From the NCBI GenBank assembly GCA_903939115.1, contig CAJAFV010000068.1:37179-101178 (forward strand): a stretch of DNA of 64,000 nucleotides, in the 5' to 3' direction. The position numbers and the translations under genes were made by a program. Position 1 is the stretch's first letter; each line of letters starts with the position of its first letter. Below, one piece after another: positions 37,248 to 46,693 of the stretch. Below the pieces are notes generated by a model. It worked only from the letters and a program-made list of their open reading frames with translations, did not search any database and was not told where the DNA came from. This DNA comes from an uncultured Geobacteraceae bacterium. GTDB lineage: Bacteria > Desulfobacterota > Desulfuromonadia > Geobacterales > Pseudopelobacteraceae.

Positions 37248-39854
37248 TCAATGGAAGCTTCGTCTGACAAAACACTTGCGGGTTTCATCTGCGGCCAGCA
37301 GCAGCAGGGCAAACGGAATCAGCAGCAACCAGATGGAGATGCCGATCGGTGCACAGCCGAAAATCGCATTGCCGGGGGGCGTATAGATAATGAAACCGGT
37401 CAGCGCCAGTTCGGCGGCGATGCCAACCAGCACCAGACGGTTGGAAAAAAATCCGAGCGTGGTGATAGAGAGGGTCGTGGAGCGGCAGGTAAAGACGTTG
37501 GCGATCTGCGTGGCGATAATGCCGGCGAGACAGGCGGTGGTTGCCTGCAGATAGAGCGATGAATCGGAGGGAAGCGTGTGCGGCCAACTCCAGCCCCCTT
37601 TGTGCATAACATAGAAGTAAGCGCTCATGCCGGCCAGCGCCTCAAACAGCCCCAGAAAAAGGTACGCCCTGACCAGCACCCCTCTGGTGAGCAGATGTTC
37701 ACTCTTCGGCCGGGGTGGACGCTTCATGATCTCGGGCGTAGGGCGCTCCGAGCCGAGAGCAAGGGCCGGAACCAGATCGGTGCCGAGATCGACGGCCAAA
37801 ATCTGCATTATGGTTAACGGCAGCGGAATACCGGTCATGATAAAGGCTATGTAGGGAATCAGTTCTGAAATACTCGTGGCGAAGATATAGGTAATGAATT
37901 TGCGGATGTTGTCGAATACCGCACGTCCCTCTTCTATGGCGTGGACAATAGAGGCAAAGTTATCGTCAAGCAGCACAATATCGGCCGCCTCGCGGGCCAC
38001 GCTCGTGCCGGAGAGTCCCATGGCGATACCGACGTGAGCCTTTCTCAGGGCAGGCGCATCATTTACGCCGTCGCCGGTAACAGCCACCCGGTGCCCCTGT
38101 TCGATCAGCAGGCTGACAATGTGCATCTTGTTCTGGGGCGACATGCGGGCAAAGATCAGATTCTCGCTGCCGAGCGCCGCCCGCAGCTGTTCGTCCGGCA
38201 TCGTCACGCACTCCTTTCCCTCGATGATGAACGGCTCTCCGGTGATCAGGCCGATCTCCCGGGCTATGGCGGCGGCCGTCGGCCCGGCATCACCGGTAAT
38301 CATGATGACTCTGATTCCTGCAGTTCGACACTGCTCCAGCGCCAGCGGCACCTCCGGACGGGGCGGATCCTCAAGTCCCATGAAGCCGGCAAAAGTCAAG
38401 CCTTCTTCCGGTATCGCTCCTTCGGGAAGTTCGTCCAGTTCCCGGAAGGCGAGTGCAATCACCCGCAGCCCTCCCGCCGACATATCGCGCTGCCGTCCGA
38501 CCAGTTCCTCCAGAGTGGAGGTGTCAAGCGGGATACTGCCTCCGTCCCGCGACAGAGAACTGCAGAGTGGCAGAACGCTTTCTCCGGCCCCTTTCACCAG
38601 CACACAGAGTCGCCCGTCAATTCGGTGCAGAGTGGCCATCCGCTTTCTGTCTGCGTCAAACGGCGCTTCGTCAAGCCGCTCCCCATCCGCTCTACCCCGC
38701 TCTAGCGCATAGCGGTAGAGCGCCGTCTCGGTCGGGTCACCGCGGACCCCTTCCGCCGACGGCGTGGCATTGTTGCAGAGCAGGGCGACCCTGCAGGCCA
38801 TCGTGCCGTCATCAGGACTCCATATTTCCCTGACGGTCATCAGATTCTGCGTCAGCGTACCGGTCTTGTCGGTGCAGATCATGTCAACCGAGCCCAAAGC
38901 CTCCACCGCGTTCAGGTTCTTGACCAGCGCCTTGCGCTGCGCCATGCGGCGGCTCCCCATGGCCAGCGACAGAGTCACGGTAGGGAGCAGTCCTTCAGGG
39001 ACTATGGCTATAATAATACCGATAGCGAAGAGGAAATTGTCCCAGAAGCCCCGACCCACAAGTCCACCCAGCGCGAAAAAACAGATCCCGCAGGCAATGG
39101 CAAAGACAGCGACGATCCGGGTGACCCGAGTGATCTCCAGATGGAGCGAACTTATCTCTTCCACCACCCTGCCGGTAATGTGAGCAATCTTGCCGAACTC
39201 TGTCGCCATACCGGTCGCGTAGGCGACAATCCTGCCGCTGCCGCTGACCACCAGCGTTCCGGCAAAGGCCAGACTGTGACTTTCGAGCATCTCCCCCATA
39301 AAGGGAGCATCGGAAAGCACGCGGGAATCAGATTCCCCCGTAAGCGGCGCATTGTTGACGGTCAGGCGGTTCGATTGAATGACCCGCCCGTCGGCGGGAA
39401 CCTTATCCCCTTCACGCAAGGCGATAAGATCGCCCGGGACGATCTCCCGCGCGTCTATTTCGCTCTCCAGACCGTCCCTGATGACCGTTACCCGGAAAGG
39501 GAGCAGCTTGCGCAGCTCCTCGATTGCCTTTTCGGTGCGATACTCCTGGATGAAGGTAAAAATCGCATTAATGAAGATGACCGCCAGAATGGCAATGCCA
39601 AGGCGCAGGAGCCCTTCACCGGGGTGGAGGTATTCGGAGAGGAAACAGAGAGCAGCGGCGAACCAGAGCAGCAGCGCCAAAAAATGGGTAAACTGGGCAA
39701 CCAGACGGGAAGCGAGAGAACGGGCATGTACTTCGTGAATCTCGTTCGGGCCGTACTCTCCCAGGCGGCGCAGTGCCTCTTCGTGCGAGATACCGTGCGG
39801 CCCGCTGAAAAGCGTGGCAAAGACCTCGGTATGCGAGAGCGCCTGAATCTTCAT
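37248..39854 (-). CDS. P2-type cation-transporting ATPase
   Basis: The 868-residue pump has all P-type landmarks: TGESDSR in the actuator domain, the M4 motif VPEGLLPTVTLSLAMGSRRM, phosphorylation site CTDKTGTLTQN, and the hinge GDGVNDAPALRKAHVGIAM. About ten membrane helices are spread as usual. The M4 sequence PEGLL plus LVKNLNAVEALGS is closer to Na+/K+-ATPase-like type IIC pumps than to SERCA (PEGLP), so sodium or potassium is as likely as calcium. The next gene in the unit encodes a universal-stress-like protein, overlapping by four bases. It lies just before the damaged kdp operon. Confidence 0.92.
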   Translation of the reverse strand: MKIQALSHTEVFATLFSGPHGISHEEALRRLGEYGPNEIHEVHARSLASRLVAQFTHFLALLLWFAAALCFLSEYLHPGEGLLRLGIAILAVIFINAIFTFIQEYRTEKAIEELRKLLPFRVTVIRDGLESEIDAREIVPGDLIALREGDKVPADGRVIQSNRLTVNNAPLTGESDSRVLSDAPFMGEMLESHSLAFAGTLVVSGSGRIVAYATGMATEFGKIAHITGRVVEEISSLHLEITRVTRIVAVFAIACGICFFALGGLVGRGFWDNFLFAIGIIIAIVPEGLLPTVTLSLAMGSRRMAQRKALVKNLNAVEALGSVDMICTDKTGTLTQNLMTVREIWSPDDGTMACRVALLCNNATPSAEGVRGDPTETALYRYALERGRADGERLDEAPFDADRKRMATLHRIDGRLCVLVKGAGESVLPLCSSLSRDGGSIPLDTSTLEELVGRQRDMSAGGLRVIALAFRELDELPEGAIPEEGLTFAGFMGLEDPPRPEVPLALEQCRTAGIRVIMITGDAGPTAAAIAREIGLITGEPFIIEGKECVTMPDEQLRAALGSENLIFARMSPQNKMHIVSLLIEQGHRVAVTGDGVNDAPALRKAHVGIAMGLSGTSVAREAADIVLLDDNFASIVHAIEEGRAVFDNIRKFITYIFATSISELIPYIAFIMTGIPLPLTIMQILAVDLGTDLVPALALGSERPTPEIMKRPPRPKSEHLLTRGVLVRAYLFLGLFEALAGMSAYFYVMHKGGWSWPHTLPSDSSLYLQATTACLAGIIATQIANVFTCRSTTLSITTLGFFSNRLVLVGIAAELALTGFIIYTPPGNAIFGCAPIGISIWLLLIPFALLLLAADETRKCFVRRSFH

Positions 39855-40651
39855 GGCAGTCGCAGTGCCGGACGGAACAGGATGGCATTGCAGGGGGGCT
39901 GAAGCATCACATCTCCGGCCGGATTTCCGAAGAACAGTCGCCGGACGGTGCCGCGCTCGCTCGCCCCCAGCACGATCAGGTCATTGTGATGGCTGACAGC
40001 CTCCAGTGCGATGGCGCGGGCGATCTGCCCCGAACCGCCACGCTCAAGGAGAGGGAGATGAAGGCAGCGGAGATCGTCCCGTAGCGCAACGATATCGGCA
40101 GGAAAGTCCTGTTTCCCTGTATCAGGACGATGAAACAGCGTCACCTGCGAATGAAACGCCTTTGCCAGAGCGGCGAGAAACCTCACCCGCTGCTCCCTGT
40201 CGCGGATCAATCCACCAACCGGCACCAGCATGCGACGCGGATGGGGCTTGCCCATGTGCATGATCCGCATGACGGCCAGATCGGCCTTGATCGTTCGCAG
40301 CAGGTGATGGGCGGTCTGCTGCTGCAGAGTTGCGCCGTACTGTTCTCCGGGAGTAAGCGGATAGAAGACCAGATCTGCACCTCCCGCGTGGCTCCGGTGC
40401 GGCAGGAGGCGCGTTATTGCGCCGCTCTCGGCGATGCGGCTGACTGCAATCCCGAGTGATAGGGCTTCGCTGAAGAGGTGATCCAGATGGCGCTCCGTGC
40501 GGGAGGATGTCGCACTGTCGTGCAGCTCGTCATGGGCGCAGTACAGCACGAGTTGCGAACCGCATGAAACAGCCAGCGCCATGGCATAGTGGGCGGACAC
40601 GGTAGAGGCGGTGTGTTCGTTAATAACGGCAATAATCATTCGGTAGCTCAT
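39851..40651 (-). CDS. Tandem universal stress protein
   Basis: From the ATG at 40651 (GGAAAAA upstream) the product is about 266 residues and holds two USP-like halves. The first begins MSYRMIIAVINEHTASTVS. The second begins RRMLVPVGGLIRDREQ and ends HHNDLIVLGASERGTVRRLF, where the nucleotide-binding GAS-type loop is seen. Such proteins bind ATP and often regulate membrane transporters. It is the upstream gene of the P-type ATPase (ATGA overlap), which suggests a regulatory link. A long N-terminal reading to 40756 is rejected. Confidence 0.85.
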   Translation of the reverse strand: MSYRMIIAVINEHTASTVSAHYAMALAVSCGSQLVLYCAHDELHDSATSSRTERHLDHLFSEALSLGIAVSRIAESGAITRLLPHRSHAGGADLVFYPLTPGEQYGATLQQQTAHHLLRTIKADLAVMRIMHMGKPHPRRMLVPVGGLIRDREQRVRFLAALAKAFHSQVTLFHRPDTGKQDFPADIVALRDDLRCLHLPLLERGGSGQIARAIALEAVSHHNDLIVLGASERGTVRRLFFGNPAGDVMLQPPCNAILFRPALRLP

Positions 40652-40878
40652 GATTTTTCCGATCATCAAACCTGGAGTGATCCTGCTACTTGCAAGTGTA
40701 GCAGATAATCGGCAAAAGCCTACCTCCCCCGACTCATCCAAACACTCTTCATCCATGGCAGAGACAACTAATCTTGACGCTTTCTTGACGTTCTATTCAC
40801 CCATTTTGACATCCAATTTACCTCTTCACTGCTATCCTGAAATCATGAGAGCAGCACAAGAAAAGGGGGTGGAAAATC

Positions 40879-41106
40879 ATGAAAACGTATCTGTTTAATA
40901 CCGAAAACGGCCTCTACGAAGGTGAAAGTTTTGAAAATGCTGATACACTTCAGTACGTGGATGGCATTACACCGGTTCGGCCTCCAGCCTATGAACATGG
41001 CCAGGTGCCGATATTTGACTCACGTGAGAACAGATGGACCGTACTGCCTGTGAACATAGTTCGGCAGCGGCTCAGTACCGGCAACGCCTCGGAGGGGAGA
41101 TCATGA
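40879..41106 (+). CDS. Small protein at the head of the kdp operon
   Basis: The 75-residue protein is soluble (MKTYLFNTENGLYEGESFEN, then ITPVRPPAYEHGQVPIFDSR). GGGGGTGG lies upstream of the ATG. Its stop overlaps the kdpA start by four bases, so it is the first gene of the operon. It is not the hydrophobic KdpF. I do not recognise the family with certainty. Its conserved-looking Pro/Tyr/Asp residues suggest a real gene. Its role in potassium uptake is unknown. Confidence 0.7.
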   Translation: MKTYLFNTENGLYEGESFENADTLQYVDGITPVRPPAYEHGQVPIFDSRENRWTVLPVNIVRQRLSTGNASEGRS

Positions 41107-42589
41107 ATTCTTTTGAATGGCTGCAAACGGTTCTGTTTTTTATCGTTCTGCTGGCCCTGACAAAACCGATGGGGCTTTTCATGGTTCACGTCTATCAGGG
41201 GGAGCGCACTTTTTTGTCGCCGTTTTTGGCCCCCTGTGAACGCATGATCTACCGCCTCTGCGGAAGTTACACCTGATGATGAAATGGACTGGCTGTGCAC
41301 AACTTCGTTTCCGCAGCCACCGGCATGGCGATCGCAATTGCCCTTATTCGCGGCTTTGTCCGGCGCAAAACCTCCCTGCTGGGCAATTTCTGGGTAGATT
41401 TGACTCGCGGCTCTCTCTACATCCTGATCCCGCTCTCACTCATTGCCGCACTTTTTCTGGTATCTCAGGGAGTAATTCAAAACTTCAGCGCCTACAAAAA
41501 CGTGCCACTACTGCAGGCAACCGCTTCAGTCACCAGCGTCATCATCCCGATGGGACCGGTCGCTTCCCAGGAAGCCATCAAGGAACTAGGCACTAACGGC
41601 GGCGGCTTCTTCAACGCCAACTCAGCCCACCCCTTCGAGAACCCCCCGCCGCTCTCCAACATTGTTGAGATTCTGCTGATCCTGATGATACCTGCCGGGC
41701 TCACCGCCACCTTCGGAAAGATGGCCGGCAACCCCCGTCAGGGGTGGGGAGTGCTGGCCGCCATGCTGTTCCTACTGGTGTTGGCATTTGGTTCCCTGCA
41801 ATGGGCCGAGAGTAGCGGCAATCCTTTGGTGGCAAGACAGGGGGTAAGCGGCGCCAATATGGAAGGCAAGGAACTCCGCTTTGGGTTGGCCGGCAGCAGT
41901 CTGTTTACCGTAGCCGCCACCGGCACCTCCTGCGGTGCGGTCAACAGCATGCTCGACTCGTTGACACCAATCGAGGGATTGATCCCGCTTTCTCTTATCC
42001 TGACTGGTGAGGTGGTCTTCGGCGGCGTTGGTTCCGGCCTCTACACCATGCTGGCTTTCGCGGTCATTGCCGTCTTCGTCTCCGGGCTGATGATCGGGCG
42101 AACACCGGAATATCTGGGTAAAAAATCGAGGTGACCGAGATGTGGATGGCGATACTCGTCATCCTGACCGCCGGTGTCACCGTGCTGACGCTGTCGGGCA
42201 TCGCCATGATCTCACAGTCTGCCGTCGCTTCAATGTCCAACCCCGGCGCCCACGGCCTGTCCGAGGTGCTCTACGCCCTTGCCTCGATGGCCAACAATAA
42301 CGGCAGCGCCTTTGCCGGCCTGAACGCCGACATAACTTTCCACAATCTGTGCGGCTCATTGGCCATGCTTCTCGGGCGCTATGTTCCGGCAGTTGCGGTG
42401 CTGGCCATGGCCGGATCCCTGGCAAAAAAGAAGTATATCCCGCCAAGCCTGGGCACGCTGCCTACTGACCGGGCCCCTTTCGTCATCTGGCTGACGCTGG
42501 TCATTCTGATCATTGGAGCACTGACCTTCTTTCCGGCTCTGGCCCTGGGGCCGATCGTCGAGCATCTGACCAGGCAGGGGGGAGTCTGA
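41103..42589 (+). pseudogene. kdpA: KdpA, potassium-binding subunit, broken by two frameshifts and a deletion
   Basis: Three segments together align with KdpA. The first (41103-41276) matches the N-terminus (LLALTKPMGLFMVHVYQGER) and ends at three TGA codons in a row. There an extra base shifts the frame, since the next frame reads VTPDDEMDW. The following about 65 residues, which carry the first selectivity-filter loop, are missing, and sequence resumes at [13 protein letters not shown]. The second segment runs to TPEYLGKK (42134 stop), where a run of six As has lost one base; restoring it gives [10 protein letters not shown]. The last segment (42131-42589) is the KdpA C-terminus ([21 protein letters not shown]). 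Without the pore loop, no working channel can be made. Confidence 0.92.
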
Positions 42590-42592
42590 GCC

Positions 42593-43263
42593 ATGTCCAA
42601 TCGCCGCATGCAACCGCAATCAGTATTCGATGCAGCGCTGTTAAAAGGTGCACTGCTCGACTCCCTTAAAAAACTTGATCTCCGCACCCTCTGGCGCAAT
42701 CCGGTTATGTTCTGCGTCGAAATCGCAAGCGGCATCACTCGGGTTACTTTCGTCATGTCGCTGACCGGCGCCAACAAGGAACCGATCTGGTTCACCGGCG
42801 CCGTCACCGCCTGGCTCTGGCTGACGGTGCTCTTTTCCACCTTTGCCGAGGCGTTGGCAGAGGGACGTGGCAAAGCCCGTGCTGCAAGCCTGCGCAAAAG
42901 CCGGACCCACGTGACGGCCAAACGCATGGAGAAAGCGGAGCTCGACGGCACCTTCACTACTGTCGGCGCCAGCACGCTCCGCAAGGGTGACCTGATCCTT
43001 GTCGATGCTGGAGAGATGATCGCCGGCGACGGCGACGTGGTAACCGGTGCAGCACTGATCAACGAGTCGGCGGTGACCGGCGAATCGGCCCCGGTAATCC
43101 GGGAGTCCGGAGGCGACCGGAGCGCTGTTACCTGCTGCACGACGGTTATTTCCAGCCGCATCGTCGTCAGAATCACCGCCAATCCGGGCGAGACATTCCT
43201 TGATCGTATGATCGGCCTGATCGAAGGTGCCAAGTGGCGCAAGACTCCCAACGAGGTCGTCCT
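42593..43263 (+). pseudogene. kdpB: KdpB, P-type ATPase subunit, lost after residue about 220
   Basis: The frame opens MSNRRMQPQSVFDAALLKGA and follows KdpB through INESAVTGESAPVIRESGGD in the actuator domain, to DRMIGLIEGAKWRKTPNE. Then the match ends. The rest, including the DKTGT phosphorylation site, the nucleotide domain and the later helices (about 460 residues of a 680-residue protein), is absent. The frame continues as unrelated residues to 43372 because KdpC sequence follows in another frame. The pump subunit is dead. Confidence 0.93.
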
Positions 43264-43265
43264 GT

Positions 43266-43805
43266 ATGATGTTGACCTTCACCGTCATCTGCGGCGGCAT
43301 CTATCCCGCGCTGATCACCGGCATCGCCCAGGCAGTTTTTCCGAAGCAGGCCAACGGCAGCTTCATAACTGACAAGAGCGGCACGGAGGTAGGTTCGGCT
43401 CTCATCGGCCAGCCTTTCTCCGACGCGAAATATTTCTGGCCGCGCCCCTCTGCCACCTCCGGCTTCGGCTACAATCCCCTGACTTCAGGCGGTTCTAACG
43501 CCGGACCGACCAATCCCGGCAACCTGCAGGCCGTCGGCGGCCGGATTAAGGCGCTCCGCGACAGCGGCATAACAGAGACGCTACCGGCTGATCTTGTTCA
43601 GGCCTCGGCCAGCGGACTCGATCCGCATATTTCTCCGGAAGCCGCTCTGTTAAAGGTGCCACGTGTCGCCAGGACGAACGGACTTAGAGAGGGCGCTGTA
43701 CTGGAGCTTGTTGAGCACGCTATCGAAAAGCGCCAGATCGGTTTTTTAGGTCTGCCGAGGGTGAATGTGCTTGTATTGAATCTGGAATTGGCTAGGGTGC
43801 ACTAA
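43266..43805 (+). CDS. kdpC: KdpC, assembly subunit, with altered N-terminus
   Basis: The C-terminal 170 residues match KdpC well (ICGGIYPALITGIAQAVFP, FSDAKYFWPRPSATSGFGY, NPLTSGGSNAGPTNP, SASGLDPHISPEAALLKVPR). The first about ten residues of normal KdpC are missing because the kdpB deletion ends here. An ATG at 43266 with GAGG nine bases upstream could still start a short form that keeps most of its single membrane helix. Without KdpA and KdpB it would have no complex to join. The stop overlaps the kdpD start by one base (TAATG). Confidence 0.8.
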   Translation: MMLTFTVICGGIYPALITGIAQAVFPKQANGSFITDKSGTEVGSALIGQPFSDAKYFWPRPSATSGFGYNPLTSGGSNAGPTNPGNLQAVGGRIKALRDSGITETLPADLVQASASGLDPHISPEAALLKVPRVARTNGLREGAVLELVEHAIEKRQIGFLGLPRVNVLVLNLELARVH

Positions 43806-44770
43806 TGACAGATAACGACGCCATACGCCCTACCCCCGAGGCGATGCTGAAACTGGCCCAGGCCGAAGAGGTAACGGCGGAACAGGGCAAGCTGAAGATC
43901 TTCCTCGGCTACGCCACCGGAGTCGGCAAGACCTACGCCATGCTCGAGGCGGCCCGCAAACGCAAGTGCGATGGCCGCGAGGTCGTAGCGGGGTACGTCG
44001 AATCGCACGGGCGCCCCGAAACCGACGCCCTGCTTGAAGGACTGGAGGTTCTGCCGCGCAAGGAGGTTCACTATCTGGGGGTCGCACTTCCGGAGATGGA
44101 TATCGATGCCGTCCTGCTCCGCAAACCACGGGTCATCCTGGTGGATGAACTGGCCCACAGCAATGCTCCCGGCTCACGCCATCAGAAACGGTGGCAGGAT
44201 GTCGAGGAGATCCTGGAAGCCGGAATCGATGTCTATACTACGGTCAACATCCAGCACTTCGAGAGTCTGAACGACGTAGTTGCACAGATCACCGGTATCA
44301 TTGTGCGCGAGACGGTGCCGGACCATCTGCTGGACCTCGCCTTCGAAATCAAGCTGATCGATATCCCCCCGGAAGATCTGCTGCAACGCCTGCACGAAGG
44401 AAAAGTCTACATCCCCGATCAGACCGCCAAAGCGATCGAGACGTTCTTCCGCCCCGGCAACCTGATGGCACTGAGGGAACTCTCCCTCCGCCGCACCGCC
44501 TCACGGGTGGATGACCAGATGCGGGCCTATATGGAGACCCAGTCGATAGTCGGGCCGTGGCCGACGGCGGAACGTCTACTGGTCTGCGTCAGCGGATCCC
44601 CCTACAGTGAAAAACTGATTCGCGCCACCTGTCGCCTTGCAGAGGAGTTGAAGGCGCAGTGGACCACGGTCTACATCGAGACGCCCGGGAGCGGCCGGCA
44701 TGTCAGGGAAAACCGGGAGCGCATCTGGCGCGACCTGCGCCTGCCCGTTCAAAGGAGAGGGCCGAAGTGA
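43805..44770 (+). pseudogene. kdpD: KdpD, N-terminal fragment
   Basis: The 321-residue reading covers the KdpD N-terminal domain: Walker A FLGYATGVGKTYAMLEAARK, GYVESHGRPETDALLEG, Walker B ILVDELAHSNAPGSRH and a stretch to the start of the universal-stress domain (RLLVCVSGSPYSEKLIRAT). It then runs out of frame for about seven residues. The second half of the stress domain and all four membrane helices are missing. By comparison with a protein of about 895 residues, around 190 residues are lost. The fragment may still be made as a soluble protein. Confidence 0.88.
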
Positions 44771-45927
44771 TGCGGGCTCGTGAGGTACTGACCGCCAGCC
44801 TCTACTATTTGAGCCGCGACCTGGCTGCTTCCGTTGACATTTCGGCCGTATTGACGGCTGTTGTCAGGAACGTGGAAGATGCCTTGAACGCCCAAGTGGT
44901 GATTCTTCTGCCGGAAGGGGAGCAACTCGACATTTTGGCTGCCAGTGAGGGAGTGCTGCTCAACATCAAGGAGCAGGCCGTGGCCGACTGGGCCTTCCGC
45001 AACAACCACCCGGCAGGGCGTGCCACGGATACGCTCGTATCCGCCGATCTGATCTACCTTCCTCTGCAGACCCCGGCCACTGTCCTGGGCGTAATGGGGA
45101 TACGGCTGGAAAGCCTGCATGAATATCATTCCCTGGAAAACCGCCGTCTGCTTGACGCCTTTGCCACCCAGGCCGCCATGGCGATAGAACGGATCCAGTT
45201 CTCCCGCCAGGCGGAGCAGGCCCAGATACTGCAGGCGCGGGAAAATCTGGAACGGGCGTTGCTCAACTCCATCTCCCATGACTTACGCTCCCCTCTCTCC
45301 ACAGTCACAGGAGTCCTCACCAGCCTGAAGGAGGAGGGGGAGCATCTCGGTGACCATGCGCGCCGGGAACTTCTGGAAACCGCCTGTAGCGAGGCGGACC
45401 GCCTGAACCGTTTCGTCGGCAACCTGCTGGACATGACCCGCATCGAGGCTGGCGCCGTCAAACTCAACCTTGAACCTTACGATGTGCAGGAACTGGTGGG
45501 ATGCGCTCTGGCTGTCCTGGAGAGGCGGGGCGACACCCGGAAGATTTCGTTTAAGATGCCGCCGGAAATGCCGCTGATACCCATTGATTTGGTGCTGATG
45601 ATCCAGGTGCTGGTCAACCTGCTGGAAAACAGTCTGAAATATTCGCCGCCGGGCTCTCCTATCGAAATTATCGCAACCACTGATACATCGTGGCTGGTGC
45701 TTGAAGTATCCGATCTCGGCCCCTGCGTACCGGAGCATGACCTGAAAAGGGTCTTCGACAAGTTCTACCACATTCCGATTCCCGAAGGGGCAGGAGGGAC
45801 CGGCCTGGGACTTTCCATCTGCAAGGGGATCGTTGAAGCCCACGGTGGAAGGATCGCGGCAGAAAACCGCACTGGCGGCGGCTTGAGTATCGTGATACGG
45901 CTGCCTTTAAGAGGGCAAAACCTATGA
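44770..45927 (+). CDS. KdpD C-terminal fragment: soluble GAF-histidine kinase
   Basis: The ATG at 44770 overlaps the stop of the N-terminal fragment (TGATG), with AAAGGAGAGG upstream, so restart after the first fragment is possible. The 385-residue product holds a GAF-like domain (MRAREVLTASLYYLSRDLAA), HisKA with the acceptor His in LLNSISHDLRSPLSTVTGVL, and HATPase with NLLENSLKYSPPGSPIEI and GTGLGLSICKGIVEAHGG. All kinase boxes look intact. Without membrane helices it would be cytosolic. It overlaps kdpE by four bases. Whether it still phosphorylates KdpE is open. Confidence 0.85.
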   Translation: MRAREVLTASLYYLSRDLAASVDISAVLTAVVRNVEDALNAQVVILLPEGEQLDILAASEGVLLNIKEQAVADWAFRNNHPAGRATDTLVSADLIYLPLQTPATVLGVMGIRLESLHEYHSLENRRLLDAFATQAAMAIERIQFSRQAEQAQILQARENLERALLNSISHDLRSPLSTVTGVLTSLKEEGEHLGDHARRELLETACSEADRLNRFVGNLLDMTRIEAGAVKLNLEPYDVQELVGCALAVLERRGDTRKISFKMPPEMPLIPIDLVLMIQVLVNLLENSLKYSPPGSPIEIIATTDTSWLVLEVSDLGPCVPEHDLKRVFDKFYHIPIPEGAGGTGLGLSICKGIVEAHGGRIAAENRTGGGLSIVIRLPLRGQNL

Positions 45928-46631
45928 CAGCAGATCAGACAACCGACAATTTACCCCGCATCCTGGTCATCGATGACGAACTGGCGATCCGGCGTTTCCT
46001 GCACACGGTATTGTCCAGCGAGGAGTTTTCTCTCCATGAAGCGGAAAACGGCCATGCCGGACTGGCATCGGCAGCGGCATTCCGTCCGGATGTCATTCTG
46101 CTTGATCTTGGCCTGCCCGATCTGGACGGTATTGAAGTGATCACACGGATTCGCGAATGGTCACCGGTACCGATCATCGTTCTCTCTGTCCGTGACCGTG
46201 AGAACGATAAAGTGGCCGCGCTTGATGCGGGCGCCGACGACTATCTGACCAAGCCTTTCGGCGTCGGCGAACTGTTGGCTCGTATCCGGGCTGCACTCCG
46301 TCGCTCCGTACAACAGGTACCGGAACCGGTTTTTACCAGCAATGGCCTGGCCGTGGACTTGAACCACCGCCAGGTAACTGTTGACGGCTGTGACGTTCAA
46401 CTCACGCCGACCGAATATGACCTGCTGCGCTTGCTGGTCACTCATGCCGGCAAGGTCATGACCCACACCCAGATCCTTAAACAGATTTGGGGGGTCGCCT
46501 ATCTGGAGCAGCCGCATCTGCTGAGGGTCAACATCAGCAATCTGCGGCGCAAGCTGGAAAGCGATCCTTCCCGTCCTCAGCACATCATTACCGAACCGGG
46601 AGTCGGCTACCGGCTCAGACTAAAATATTAG
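45924..46631 (+). CDS. kdpE: KdpE response regulator
   Basis: The 235-residue OmpR-type regulator is complete. The receiver has ILVIDDELAIRRFL, acceptor Asp in VILLDLGLPDLDGIEVI and KPFGVGELLARIRA. The winged-helix DNA-binding domain has VQLTPTEYDLLRLLVTHAGK and TEPGVGYRLRLKY. It overlaps the kinase fragment gene by four bases. It remains intact although its usual target operon is broken, so it may have other targets such as kup downstream. Confidence 0.93.
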   Translation: MTADQTTDNLPRILVIDDELAIRRFLHTVLSSEEFSLHEAENGHAGLASAAAFRPDVILLDLGLPDLDGIEVITRIREWSPVPIIVLSVRDRENDKVAALDAGADDYLTKPFGVGELLARIRAALRRSVQQVPEPVFTSNGLAVDLNHRQVTVDGCDVQLTPTEYDLLRLLVTHAGKVMTHTQILKQIWGVAYLEQPHLLRVNISNLRRKLESDPSRPQHIITEPGVGYRLRLKY

Positions 46632-46693
46632 AAAGTGATTGAGAACGCCCGCCTGCCGGTGTATAAGTTGATCTTTTTATCCGGAGGCATTTT

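Noticed and set aside
41260..42140. Programmed frameshifting in kdpA
   Set aside because: The first break also lacks about 65 codons and the second run is only six As without other signals; neighbouring kdp genes are also damaged.
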